NCBI RefSeq assembly: GCF_900240845.1
Contig: NZ_OERU01000002.1
Location: 66,937-130,936, forward strand
Origin: Peptostreptococcus faecalis
Lineage (GTDB): Bacteria > Bacillota > Clostridia > Peptostreptococcales > Peptostreptococcaceae
Direction: 5' to 3'
DNA: 64,000 nt
Shown here piece by piece: positions 36,002 to 45,375 of this stretch. Positions within the stretch are counted from its first letter, which is position 1, and each line of letters starts with the position of its first letter. The notes under the pieces are model-generated. The model was given only the letters and a program-made list of their open reading frames with translations, did no database searches and was not told the DNA's origin. A program made the position numbers and the translations under genes.

Positions 36002-36562
36002 ATGTTCAAAAAGTTTTTTGTTTTCTTTATTTCTATATTTTTATCATCCTTATTATTAGTAGGATGCAGTTTTACTGGGTCAAATCAGACCTTAGAGTTT
36101 ATGGATAAAACAATTTATAAAAGTTCCAAAAAAGATAAAATTTATAGTTTATCAAAATTAAAAGTGGGTGATACTTGGAATGTAGGGGAATGGAAAGTCC
36201 GTGTTGATTCAGTTGAATTATTCAATAAAAATAAAGTTGATTTAGAAAAATATAAAGGATCTCAATTTGATGAATTCATAAAAATAACATATTCTTATGA
36301 AAGTATAAATGGTGAAGAAAATTATGAATTACAACCAGAACTCACAAATGTAATCGATGAAAAAAATATAAGTGGAAGTAACTATAATATAAATACATTA
36401 AAAGAGAATTACAAAAAAAATTCAAATACTCCAAATAAAGAAAAGCATATTGATATATATGCTCTTAAAAATAAAAGTAACAAAATAAAAGTGAGTTTTA
36501 TGCTATTCGATGAAAATGAAAAATCACATGTTTCTGAGTTTGACTGTACAATAAATAAATAA
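36002..36562 (+). CDS. Putative lipoprotein, possible immunity protein
   Basis: The 186-residue protein has a lipoprotein signal: basic MFKKF, a hydrophobic segment, and lipobox LLVGC with the lipidated Cys at residue 22. It would be anchored on the outer face of the membrane. The mature part includes VGDTWNVGEWKVRVDSVELF near residue 50, reminiscent of DUF4352/telokin-like Ig folds in Gram-positive lipoproteins. No catalytic motif is seen. It is divergent from the RiPP genes and inside the same IS-bounded segment; an immunity or binding role is an inference. Confidence 0.72.
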   Translation: MFKKFFVFFISIFLSSLLLVGCSFTGSNQTLEFMDKTIYKSSKKDKIYSLSKLKVGDTWNVGEWKVRVDSVELFNKNKVDLEKYKGSQFDEFIKITYSYESINGEENYELQPELTNVIDEKNISGSNYNINTLKENYKKNSNTPNKEKHIDIYALKNKSNKIKVSFMLFDENEKSHVSEFDCTINK

Positions 36563-36563
36563 T

Positions 36564-36828
36564 AGTTATGTTGCAAAATTTTTTAAAAAGGAAAACTTCA
36601 CTAATTTTCTCTATTTTAACAAGCTGTTTTAAATAATTTCTCAATTTCTGTCCATAGAAATAAAGAAGGTACGACTTCAAGAACTTTAAATGGTAGAAGT
36701 TGCAGTGTAAGTGACTGAAAGCTGTTACTATAGGATAGCTTAGATTTCATCTTACGGTGATCCTGTTCGAAAATATTATTAAAGTATTTAGATTACCAGT
36801 GATTGACTGATTTATCTAAGAAACCTTC
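36564..36828 (-). mobile_element. Truncated IS6-family element (right boundary of the peptide cassette)
   Basis: The terminus AGTTATGTTGCAAAATTTT at 36564 resembles the IS6-family end GGTTCTGTTGCAAAGTTT (three differences). The transposase relic inside reads leftwards towards it, so this is the 3' end of an element lying to the right. It is cut at 36828 by IS256 copy 2. The lipoprotein stop codon is one base away. Confidence 0.7.
36616..36828 (-). pseudogene. IS6-family transposase, C-terminal relic
   Basis: The minus strand encodes SKYFNNIFEQDHRKMKSKL, matching the conserved region N-N-x-x-EQDHR-x-x-K near the C-terminus of IS6/IS26-type transposases, with the catalytic Glu. An in-frame stop lies just upstream (near 36805) and the downstream part drifts before a stop at 36616. 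The N-terminal two thirds are missing. Confidence 0.75.
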
Positions 36829-38172
36829 GAGTGTATGCAAAAAAGTCTGTAAATTAATAAGTCCTTCTATGGTAAAATGAAATTACTATGGGAGGACTTT
36901 TATTATGGGAAGAAAAAAACGAGAACCAATGGATCCAAGAAAGAAAAATATCATAGGAGATCTAATAAATACCTATGATATCAAAAATGCTAAAAATATT
37001 CAAGAAGCACTAAAGGACTTGTTAGGGAAACTCTTCAAGATATGTTAGAAGCTGAAATGAATGATCATTTAGGGTATGAAAAATATGATAGAAATAGTTC
37101 AGAAAACAATAGAAATGGTTACAAAACAAAGAAAGTTCGAAGCTCTATGGGAGAATTCGATATCGAAGTACCTCAAGATAGAGACTGTGAATTTGAGCCT
37201 CAAATTATCAAAAAAAGACAGAAGGATATTTCTGAAATAGAACAGAAAATAATAAATATGTATGCTTCTGGAATGACTAATAAAACTATTATTGAGGAAA
37301 TTGAAGATATTTATGGGTTTGAACTTTCTGAATCAATGATTTCTGATATCACCGATAAGGTGATTCCTAGAATTGAAGAATGGAAAAATAGACCTTTAGA
37401 ATCAGTTTATCCAGTGGTATATATTGATGCAGTTCACTTTTCTGTTAAAGATTCTGGTGTCGTTAAAAAACGTGCTGCATATATTGTATTAGGATTAAAT
37501 AAAGATGGTCTAAAAGAAGTTTTAGGCTTGTATGTCGGAGACTCTGAGTCTTCTAAATACTGGCTTTCTATTTTTAATGAACTTAAAAATAGAGGTTTAA
37601 AAGATATAATTATCCTTTGCGCAGATGGCTTGACTGGGATAAAAGAGTCGATTAATGTAGCTTTTCCTAAGGCTGAATATCAACGTTGTATAGTTCATCA
37701 GGTTAGAAATACTCTTAAGTACGTATCATACAAAGAAAAAAAAGAATTTGCTCAAGATTTAAAAAGTATTTATCTGTCTAACTCTGAAGAACAAGCAATG
37801 AAAAACTTAAATGCTGTAGATGAAAAATGGTTAGAAAAATATCCCAATGCACTGAAATCATGGTATTCCAATTGGGACTGTATTATTCCGATTTTTAAAT
37901 TTTCACCTACTACAAGAAAGGTTATTTATACTACTAATGCTATTGAAAGCTTAAATGCACAATTTAAACACTAAATAGAAACAGGAGTGTATTTCCTACG
38001 AAAATATCTTTAGAAAATGCACTTTTTCTTTCTATTGAAAAAATAAGCAAAAAATGGCAACATCCTGTTAGAAATTAGGTTTCAATTTTTGGTGAACTTT
38101 CAATTATGTTTGAAGATCGTCTAGAATATTAATTTAAAAAACTGAAAATTCTCAGTTTTAATTGACACGCTC
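36829..38172 (+). mobile_element. Degenerate IS256-family element, copy 2
   Basis: Terminal repeats are GAGTGTATGCAAAAAAGTCT at 36829 and, in reverse complement, GAGCGTGTCAATTAAAACTG at 38172. The length of about 1.34 kb is normal for IS256 elements. Flanks (AAACCTTC and AAATTTAA) do not show a target duplication. The transposase gene is damaged. Confidence 0.87.
36905..38132 (+). pseudogene. IS256-family transposase with frameshifts and a stop
   Basis: The start MGRKKREPMDPRKKN is in one frame. One base is missing near 37027 relative to copy 1 (GGAGAAA versus GGGAAA). The main frame 37042-37974 then carries the DDE domain (VVYIDAVHFSVKDSG, IILCADGLTGIKESI, YQRCIVHQVRNTLKY, TTNAIESLNAQFK). 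Another shift near 37972 and an in-frame TAG near 38077 break the C-terminal part, whose end (FGELSIMFEDRLEY) is still readable. Not functional. Confidence 0.9.
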
Positions 38173-38193
38173 AAATTTAAGTAATAATATAAG

Positions 38194-38310
38194 GAAAAGC
38201 GAGCTAAAATTATAGCCCGCCTCCAATCTTTATTTATTATATATATTCAATTTGCCTATCGGCAATGTAAGCCATAGAAGGCTAATTTACAGAAATAATT
38301 CTATACTCCC
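38194..38310. repeat. ~116-bp duplicated flank, copy B
   Basis: Partner of 32020-32137, with the same hairpin AGCGAGC/GCCCGCC and TTTGCCTATCGGCAA. It lies directly right of IS256 copy 2. Confidence 0.75.
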
Positions 38311-38350
38311 CTAATGCTATTAAATAGTATTAGAGCTTTTATTGCTTTTT
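38311..38350 (+). terminator. Hairpin with T-run, containing the right copy of the 21-bp inverted repeat
   Basis: CTAATGCTAT and ATAGTATTAG pair around TAA, followed by T-rich sequence, so it works as a plus-strand terminator at the right edge of the island. The 3' half with its tail (38329-38349) is the exact reverse complement of 29510-29530. Confidence 0.7.
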
Positions 38351-38409
38351 TTATTTTTATAGTAATATTATTTTTTTATTTTTATACCTAAGCTCTTCAT
38401 CTATATCGC

Positions 38410-41169
38410 TTATAGCAATTCCCCATGACGTTTTATATACAGTTTTTTTACATATGTTGTAAGCAGCATATATACACCAATACATGGCAATAAATATATA
38501 AAGTACTCAACAGGTAAAGATACAAATCCAAATACACTACCTAATGGTATGAAAGGTATTATTGTAAGTGCTATTATTCCAGCAAATGTCACTAATGTAA
38601 CTGAAAATGATGCACGACTTTGAATAAAGGGAATCTTTGGTGTACGTATCATATGAATTATCAGAGTTTGACTCCACATTGATTCTACAAACCATCCTGT
38701 CTGAAATAATGCTATATATTTAGCTTGCATAACCAGCAACTCTACTCCTGAAAAATGTGCTGCTAAATCACTAAATAAAATCCCCTTAGACACAAACATT
38801 GGGCACAATATAAAGTATAAGAATGCAAATGTAATCCAATCAAATATTGAGCTAACTGGACCTAGCCAAATCATAAAACTTCCTATTGATGAAGAATCCC
38901 ACTTTCTTGGTTTTGATAAAAATTCTTTATCCACATTATCCCAAGGTATTACTGTACAAGTTATATCGTAAATTAAATTCAATAATATTATTTGCATACT
39001 CATCATTGGAAGAAATGGAAGTAGTGCTGATGCTATTAGAACAGAAAACATATTTCCAAAATTAGAAGAAGCAGTCATCTTTATATACTTAATCATATTT
39101 GCATAAGTCTTTCTACCCTCTACTATTCCCTCTTCTAGAACCATCAGATCTTTTTCCAACAAGATAATATCTGCTGACTCTTTTGCTACGTCCACTGCTG
39201 TATCAACTGAAATAGCTATATCTGATACTTTCATAGCTGCATAATCATTTATTCCATCTCCCATAAATCCTGTAGCATGACCTGAATCTCTTAATACAGA
39301 TACTATTCTTGCTTTTTGATCAGGCGATATTTTAGCAAATACTTCTGTTTTTTCAGCAGCTTCAGAGAGTTCTCTATCTCCCATCAAGTCTATCTCAGAT
39401 CCTAGCAAAATTGATTTTACTGATATTCCAACTTGCTTACATATAAACTTTGCTACTTTTTCATTGTCACCTGTAAGTATTTTAGTATCTACTCCATGTT
39501 CTTTTAAAGCTCTTATAGCTTTTTCAGCTGATTCTTTTGGTGGATCTAAAAATGCTAAATATCCCATAAGCACCATTTCTTTTTCATCCTCTACTCCAAA
39601 AGATCCTACTGGAGATGGATTGCTTTTTTGAGCTACAGCAATTACTCTCATTCCATCTTCATTTAAATCATCTGCTGTTTTTATTATTATTTCTTTTATT
39701 TCATCAGTTAAAATCGCTACTTCTCCATCATATTCTACATATGAACAAATCGATAGCATTTCTTCAACAGCACCTTTAGTAACCATCTGAGTTTTTCCTT
39801 TTTTATCCCTTACAACAACAGATAGTCTTCTCCTTGTAAAATCAAAAGGAACTTCGTCAACTTTTATATAATTATCTGAAAGATCAACAAAATTTGGATT
39901 TTCTAGTTCTTCCTCTTCAGTCTTTCTTATAATTGCTAAATCCATGAGATTTTTATATCCAGTTTGAAAATAGCTATTTAAGTAAGCGTGACGTAATACC
40001 CTTGTGTCTTCTTCGCCCATTACATCAAGATTATATTGTAGTATTACTTTATCTTGGGTAAGTGTTCCTGTTTTATCTGTACAAAGAACGTCAATAGCAC
40101 CAAAATTTTGAATGGAGTTTATGTTTTTAACGATAGTCTTCTTTTTTGACATCGATACAGCACCTTTTGCTAGAGATGTTGTTACTATCATAGGTAACAT
40201 CTCTGGTGTAAGTCCTACTGCAATTGATATACCAAATAAAAAGGCCTGCACCCAATCACCTTTCGTAATTCCGTTTATAAAAAATACTATTGGAACCATC
40301 ACCAGCATAAATCTAATTAATATCCAAGATACAGAATTTACACCTTTTGTAAAACTAGTTTCTACTGGTTCCCCTGCAACAGATAGCGCCATTGATCCAA
40401 ATATAGTGTCATCGCCTACAGAAATTATTACAGCAGTAGCACTACCACTTATTACGTTGCTTCCCATAAAAACTATGTTAGAATAATCTGTGATTGCATC
40501 TTTTTCTTCTATATCTATTCTACTACTTTTTTCAATTGCATCACTTTCACCTGTAAGAGATGCCTGACTGATAAATAAATCATTTGTTTCAATCAACCTA
40601 GCATCTGCCGGCAACATGTCACCTGCTGATAGATGAATTATATCTCCTACGACTACTTCATCTAATTCTATTTCCTCTCTAGATTTATTCTCTCTTGTAA
40701 CAGTACAGGTTGTGGTAATCATTGATAATAGCTTTTCTGTTGCATCACCAGATCGCATTTCTTGCACAAATCTTAAAACACCCGATATAGTAACCATTGT
40801 TAATACTATAATCACAGTAATAGGGTTAAAATCATTTTTATTATTTTCCATCAAAGGAATTATTATATCCGTTATTGAAGACACTAACGCCAAGCAAAAT
40901 AAAATTATAGTAAATGGATTAACAAATGCATCTACTATTTTTTTGAAAAGAGACTTTTGCTTTTCTTTAGTCACCTTATTAATACCATAATGTTCTTTAC
41001 TTTCTTCCACTCTTTTTTCATCAAGTCCTAATAAATCTGTGTTAAACTTATTTAGTATTTCTTCTATCGGTGAATTAGCTGCAAATTTAATTCTCTTTTT
41101 TACTTTTGCTCTACGTTTAGATATCTCTAAATTTCTATTAAAATTATTGTTTCTTTTTCTCATTGTCAT
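38410..41169 (-). CDS. mgtA: MgtA-type magnesium-translocating P-type ATPase
   Basis: P-type ATPase (type IIIB) that imports Mg2+ into the cytoplasm. The 919-residue protein has the actuator motif SLTGES near residue 205, phosphorylation site [11 protein letters not shown] near residue 360, [11 protein letters not shown] near residue 565 and hinge [11 protein letters not shown] near residue 640. About ten helices are present, with [13 protein letters not shown] in helix 4 and the C-terminal block [18 protein letters not shown] typical of MgtA. AGGAGG lies 8 bases before the ATG. Downstream of a wHTH gene and another ATPase on the same strand. Confidence 0.93.
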   Translation of the reverse strand: MTMRKRNNNFNRNLEISKRRAKVKKRIKFAANSPIEEILNKFNTDLLGLDEKRVEESKEHYGINKVTKEKQKSLFKKIVDAFVNPFTIILFCLALVSSITDIIIPLMENNKNDFNPITVIIVLTMVTISGVLRFVQEMRSGDATEKLLSMITTTCTVTRENKSREEIELDEVVVGDIIHLSAGDMLPADARLIETNDLFISQASLTGESDAIEKSSRIDIEEKDAITDYSNIVFMGSNVISGSATAVIISVGDDTIFGSMALSVAGEPVETSFTKGVNSVSWILIRFMLVMVPIVFFINGITKGDWVQAFLFGISIAVGLTPEMLPMIVTTSLAKGAVSMSKKKTIVKNINSIQNFGAIDVLCTDKTGTLTQDKVILQYNLDVMGEEDTRVLRHAYLNSYFQTGYKNLMDLAIIRKTEEEELENPNFVDLSDNYIKVDEVPFDFTRRRLSVVVRDKKGKTQMVTKGAVEEMLSICSYVEYDGEVAILTDEIKEIIIKTADDLNEDGMRVIAVAQKSNPSPVGSFGVEDEKEMVLMGYLAFLDPPKESAEKAIRALKEHGVDTKILTGDNEKVAKFICKQVGISVKSILLGSEIDLMGDRELSEAAEKTEVFAKISPDQKARIVSVLRDSGHATGFMGDGINDYAAMKVSDIAISVDTAVDVAKESADIILLEKDLMVLEEGIVEGRKTYANMIKYIKMTASSNFGNMFSVLIASALLPFLPMMSMQIILLNLIYDITCTVIPWDNVDKEFLSKPRKWDSSSIGSFMIWLGPVSSIFDWITFAFLYFILCPMFVSKGILFSDLAAHFSGVELLVMQAKYIALFQTGWFVESMWSQTLIIHMIRTPKIPFIQSRASFSVTLVTFAGIIALTIIPFIPLGSVFGFVSLPVEYFIYLLPCIGVYMLLTTYVKKLYIKRHGELL

Positions 41170-41335
41170 TGTGTTTACCTCCTAAAATTTATTTCGATAG
41201 TGTTCACCTCTCTTTTCGATTATACTTACATATTAATACATTGCTAGTTTTTTTCATATGGTTAAAACCTTGCTATTTTCTTGCGATTTTGCAAGATTTT
41301 ATTGCCAAATTATATCATCACAGATTTTAATACAT

Positions 41336-41368
41336 AAAAAAGACGAATATAAATATATCCGCCTCTTA
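41336..41368 (-). terminator. Intrinsic terminator after the wHTH gene
   Basis: On the minus strand AGGCGGATAT pairs with ATATTCGTCT (two G-T pairs) and is followed by TTTTTT. Confidence 0.65.
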
Positions 41369-41383
41369 GTTATTATAAAAAAT

Positions 41384-41545
41384 ATTCTTTTACTGCATAA
41401 TCATTATTGAACTATATACTATTCTTATGAATCAGATTATTCTTGCACTGCATACCGTTCTTACACTGCTCCTGATTATTGCACTGCGCATTATTTCTAC
41501 GCTACACATTATTTTTACAATATGCATTATTCTTGCACTGAATAT
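41384..41545. repeat. 18-bp imperfect tandem repeat (minisatellite)
   Basis: About seven units related to ATTATTCTTGCACTGCAC follow one another with drift, directly downstream of the wHTH stop codon. The period is a multiple of three; in one minus-strand frame several units would read QCKNN(A/V/L), but a stop interrupts it, so I do not call a gene. Confidence 0.7.
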
Positions 41546-42058
41546 TTAATCTATGCTGTCCTTATCTGTAAACTTATATCCAACTCCCCAAATGGTAAGC
41601 AAATACTTTGGTGAATCTGGATTTGGTTCAATTTTTTTCCTTATTTTACGTATAAAAGCCATTATATTGCTATCTGATAACAAAAAGTCATCTTCCCAAA
41701 CTGCCTTGTATATTTGCTCTTTTGTAAAAACTTCTCCTCTATTTTCTGCTAAAAAATATAATATGTCAAATTCCTTTGGTGTGAGATTTACCTGTTCATC
41801 TTTAAGCATAACTTTTCTACTTCTTTGATGTATAGATAAATCACCAACATATATTCCATCATCTAAACTTTCCCTATATGTATCTTGATCTCTTTGCATT
41901 TCTACCATTAAAGTCGATACTTCTCCATTTGCAAGTTCCTCTAAACCTAATAGTAATTCTTCGTTTCCCTCTGGTCGATCACTTTCATTCTTTATTATTT
42001 TTGAAATCCACTTAGAGAAATTTTGGCTCATTGATATGTATTTTATATTTTTTTTCAA
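41546..42058 (-). CDS. Winged-helix DNA-binding protein (OmpR/PhoB type) without receiver domain
   Basis: The C-terminal ~100 residues are a complete Trans_reg_C domain: VNLTPKEFDILYFLAENRGE, VFTKEQIYKAVWEDDF, NIMAFIRKIRKKIEP and LTIWGVGYKF. The first 70 residues lack the phospho-acceptor receiver fold, so it is not a classical response regulator; no kinase is near. It is coded between two MgtA-type ATPase genes on the same strand, 13 bases after the first, and may control them. TTG at 42058 is preferred because GGGAGG lies 8 bases upstream. Confidence 0.85.
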   Translation of the reverse strand: MKKNIKYISMSQNFSKWISKIIKNESDRPEGNEELLLGLEELANGEVSTLMVEMQRDQDTYRESLDDGIYVGDLSIHQRSRKVMLKDEQVNLTPKEFDILYFLAENRGEVFTKEQIYKAVWEDDFLLSDSNIMAFIRKIRKKIEPNPDSPKYLLTIWGVGYKFTDKDSID

Positions 42059-42071
42059 TGTCTTTACCTCC

Positions 42072-44738
42072 CTAAGTTAATGTATTATATTTTTTAATAT
42101 AGTATTTTTTCACCAATGAAATTAATATCATATATGAAACAACTATTATAAAAAGAAAACCAAAATATTCTAAAGGCATACTTGTCATATTTAGTAGACT
42201 TGCTATATTCGTAAAAGTAAGCCCCGTATAAATTATAACTCCTAGCAATGTAATACTAAGCACAATATTTGAAGCTCTACTCTTTATGTAAGAAGTCTTT
42301 TTAGTTCTTAACATGTGTATAATCATTACTTGAGTCCACATACACGCTAAAAACCACCCAGTTTGAAATACTGATGTATACTGTTGTTGTATAGAAGGAT
42401 CTGCTATTTCAGAGAATAATACTCCTCCACTAAAAATTGGACATATAACAAAATAAAGGAATACAAATGTAATGATATCAAATATAGAACTTATTGCTCC
42501 AAAGGATATCATAAACCTTCCTAGAGTTTTTCCTGACCATTTCTGAGGATAGTATATATCTTCTGCATCTACATTGTCCCATGGTATTACCAAACAAATA
42601 AAATCATATAATATATTTAGCAACAAAATTTGAATAGCCGTCATTGGGAAAAATGGAAGAACTGCACTTGCACATACAAGCGACAGTATGTTACCAAAAT
42701 TTGAACTAGCTGTTATTTTGATATACTTATTCATATTAATCAAAGTTTTTCTAGCTTCCACAATTGCACTTCCTAATGTATTTAAATCCTTTGTTAGAAA
42801 TACAACATCTGCGACATCTTTCACTATATCCATAGCCGTATTTACTGATATTCCAACATCTGCCTCATATATTGAAGAAACATCGTTCATTCCATCCCCT
42901 AAATATCCAACTGTATTTCCATTTTTTTTAAGTAACGATATTATTCTTACTTTTTGGTTTGGAGTCAATTCAACAAATACATCCGTCTTATCTAAAACTT
43001 CTTCTAACTCATTATCATTCATTAAATTAATTTCATCACTAGTAAGTATATTTTCCGTATCTATACCAACTCTTTTACACACAGATACTGCTATTTTTTT
43101 GTGATCTCCTGTCAAGACCTTGGGTCTTATATTAAAGTCGGTCAGAGTTTTTATAGATTCCAATGCTGTATTTTTAGGTGCATCAAAGAATCCTAAATAT
43201 CCTATTAACGTTAATTCCTTTTCATCTGAAACGTCTATCGATGTATCTTCTCCCATATTTTTCTTTGCAACAGCTATTACCTTCATTCCATCTTCAAGCA
43301 TGTCATCCACTATTTCTGACACACTAATATCATCATTGCTTTCGATTTCTATTTTTTTACCGCCATATTCTACATATTTACAAAGATCAAATACTTTCTT
43401 TAAATCACCTTTCACAATCATTATAGTGCTTCCTTCTGAATCTTGAAGAAGCTCACTTACAATTTTTCTACTGTGATCAAATGGTATTTCATCAAATTTT
43501 TTATATTCTCTTACTAGCTCATTGTAATGTTGCTCTTTTCCAGGAATATTTTTATACCTCAAAATTGCGTTGTCTACAGGATTTTGAAAACCAGAATGAT
43601 TATAACTGTTTAGATACGCCATATCCAAGATCTCTTCACTCTCATTACCAATTATATCCATGTAGTATTCTAGAATAAAATTTTCATTTGTAAGAGTCCC
43701 TGTCTTATCCATGCAAAGCACATTCATACTTCCTAGACTCTGCATAATATTCATGTTTTTAACTATAATTTTTTTATTTTTTGTTAAATGCAAACTTCCC
43801 TTTGCCATGCATATCGACATAATAAGTGGTAGCATCTCGGGAGTTAGACCAACCGCAACAGATAATGCAAATATAAATGACTCAATTGTATCTACACCAC
43901 TGAGTTTAGATATTACTAAAACTGCTACAATCAATACGGCAATAAATTTTATCAAAACCCATGTAATTGAATTTGATCCTTTTTGAAATGTAGTATCAGA
44001 TTTATTTTCTAATATAGATAAATCACCGTATATATTATTTTTACCAGTGGAAATCACTACCCCTTCTCCATTTCCACTAATTACAGATGACCCCATAAAT
44101 GCCATATTTTTATACTGCACAATTGATCTTTTATCCTCTATTTCATAAGTATCGCTATTCTTTTTTAAAATGGTGCTTTCACCTGTAATCGCAGCCTGAG
44201 AAATATATAAATTATTGCTTTTTACAAGTCTAATATCCGCTGGTATCTTTTTCCCTGGAGAAACCAATATAACATCACCGACCACCAAGTCATTAGAATC
44301 TATATCAAGCAATATCCCGTCTCTTTTTACAGTCACCTTAGTATTTACAAAGTTCACTAATTTATCGATTACCCTCTTAGTTCGTATTGACTGAATAAGC
44401 CTAATAATTCCACTAACAAAAATTATAAATAACAATATAAGAGGAGATGAAATATTTCGACTAAAATTAGAAGCTAAAACCACATCTGTTACTAAGGATA
44501 CTGCTGCCAGTATCATTAGCAAAATAGAAAATGGGGTTATAAAAGAAAATTTTATTATTCTTAAAATAGTTTCATTTTTCTTCTCAATGATGTGATTATC
44601 ACCATATTTATCTCTCATGTATTCTATTTTATCTACTGTCAAACCTTCAGATGAGGTTTCAAGTTCTTTATATATATCAAAATCGTTCATATAAGCATAT
44701 TTCCTAATATGAGAATTAAATGTATCTTTTCTATCCAA
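42072..44738 (-). CDS. MgtA-type P-type ATPase, divergent paralogue
   Basis: The 888-residue protein is related to the ATPase at 38410 over its whole length. Motifs are AAITGES near residue 185, CMDKTGTLTNE near residue 345, VLTGDHKKIAV near residue 548, LGDGMNDVSSI near residue 618, [13 protein letters not shown] in helix 4 and [18 protein letters not shown] near the end. Active-site residues are kept. The hinge has DVSSI where usual MgtA has D-x-x-A, so substrate or regulation may differ. TTG at 44738 follows GGAGG by 8 bases. First gene of a minus-strand unit. Confidence 0.88.
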   Translation of the reverse strand: MDRKDTFNSHIRKYAYMNDFDIYKELETSSEGLTVDKIEYMRDKYGDNHIIEKKNETILRIIKFSFITPFSILLMILAAVSLVTDVVLASNFSRNISSPLILLFIIFVSGIIRLIQSIRTKRVIDKLVNFVNTKVTVKRDGILLDIDSNDLVVGDVILVSPGKKIPADIRLVKSNNLYISQAAITGESTILKKNSDTYEIEDKRSIVQYKNMAFMGSSVISGNGEGVVISTGKNNIYGDLSILENKSDTTFQKGSNSITWVLIKFIAVLIVAVLVISKLSGVDTIESFIFALSVAVGLTPEMLPLIMSICMAKGSLHLTKNKKIIVKNMNIMQSLGSMNVLCMDKTGTLTNENFILEYYMDIIGNESEEILDMAYLNSYNHSGFQNPVDNAILRYKNIPGKEQHYNELVREYKKFDEIPFDHSRKIVSELLQDSEGSTIMIVKGDLKKVFDLCKYVEYGGKKIEIESNDDISVSEIVDDMLEDGMKVIAVAKKNMGEDTSIDVSDEKELTLIGYLGFFDAPKNTALESIKTLTDFNIRPKVLTGDHKKIAVSVCKRVGIDTENILTSDEINLMNDNELEEVLDKTDVFVELTPNQKVRIISLLKKNGNTVGYLGDGMNDVSSIYEADVGISVNTAMDIVKDVADVVFLTKDLNTLGSAIVEARKTLINMNKYIKITASSNFGNILSLVCASAVLPFFPMTAIQILLLNILYDFICLVIPWDNVDAEDIYYPQKWSGKTLGRFMISFGAISSIFDIITFVFLYFVICPIFSGGVLFSEIADPSIQQQYTSVFQTGWFLACMWTQVMIIHMLRTKKTSYIKSRASNIVLSITLLGVIIYTGLTFTNIASLLNMTSMPLEYFGFLFIIVVSYMILISLVKKYYIKKYNTLT

Positions 44739-44874
44739 TTTTTGTACCTCCTTTTATTATTCCTAATTTGATTCTAACATATGAAATATTTTTTTGAAAT
44801 AAATTCACATAACTCTTGTTTTTTTATTCTCATTGTAGTATCCTCTACTAATACTAAAAAAGGAGAATATTATT

Positions 44875-45183
44875 ATGAGATTTATTGCAAATATAACGCT
44901 ACTTCCCTTTAAAATACTCGCTTTACCAGCTTTAATTATAAGTTTCGTTGCCTATATAATAGCTTCTATACTTTCTACTTTTTGTAAATTTATAATAGGA
45001 ACAATAAATATCGTGTTGATTGTAGCCTCAATTGCAGCATTTTATTTTGGGTTATTTGAATTAATGACTCTTCTAACTATTTTTCTAGCTATAGGAATAC
45101 TTGTGTTCTTAATTGGAGCTGTTCCAAAATTATTTTCTGGACTGTCAAATATATTCAGTTCATTTCTTGCATTTTGGTTCTAG
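44875..45183 (+). CDS. Small hydrophobic membrane protein
   Basis: The 102-residue protein is almost entirely hydrophobic, with three to four segments, and starts MRFIANITLLPFKILALPAL. The start and helix pattern recall small membrane proteins of Tn916-like and Clostridioides conjugative elements (CD1845 type), but no other conjugation gene is here. AAAGGAG precedes the ATG. Function unknown. Confidence 0.7.
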   Translation: MRFIANITLLPFKILALPALIISFVAYIIASILSTFCKFIIGTINIVLIVASIAAFYFGLFELMTLLTIFLAIGILVFLIGAVPKLFSGLSNIFSSFLAFWF

Positions 45184-45292
45184 CAAAAACTTTAAAAATT
45201 ATTTTAACTATACATCAGAAATATATTAAATATATAATTTTTTACGTAATTTTATATTTAAATTATAATTTAATATAAACTATTTTTAACTA

Positions 45293-45334
45293 AAGGCCTA
45301 ATGCAGTAATTTCTTTGCTCATTAGGCTTTTTTT
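45293..45334 (+). terminator. Intrinsic terminator
   Basis: GGCCTAATGCA and TTGCTCATTAGGC pair with one bulge, followed by seven T. Confidence 0.8.
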
Positions 45335-45375
45335 GATAAAAAAATAAGTTATTTATCAAAAATCCCATTAATTTA

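Larger units (their letters stand above)
41170..41545. other. mgtA upstream region
   Basis: 376 bases between mgtA and the wHTH gene. From the mgtA side it has a small hairpin CTTGCGATTTTGCAAG (41280-41295), a minus-strand terminator, and an 18-bp tandem repeat array next to the wHTH stop. No M-box-like leader is recognisable. Confidence 0.6.

Noticed and set aside
36498..36680. 60-residue minus-strand ORF
   Set aside because: It is out of frame with the IS6 transposase relic and overlaps the lipoprotein gene; no start site supports it.
36829..38172. Target-site duplication of IS256 copy 2
   Set aside because: The 8-9 bases outside the two ends do not match, so recombination or decay has removed any duplication.
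41170..41545. M-box magnesium riboswitch before mgtA, or CRISPR-like array
   Set aside because: No M-box consensus is present; the 18-base repeats are contiguous without unique spacers and drift strongly, so they are a minisatellite.
41384..41545. QCKNN-repeat peptide gene on the minus strand
   Set aside because: A stop codon interrupts the frame and there is no ribosome binding site.
44875..45183. Evidence of a conjugative transposon
   Set aside because: Only one small membrane protein recalls such elements; no relaxase, type IV secretion or integrase gene is in the window.
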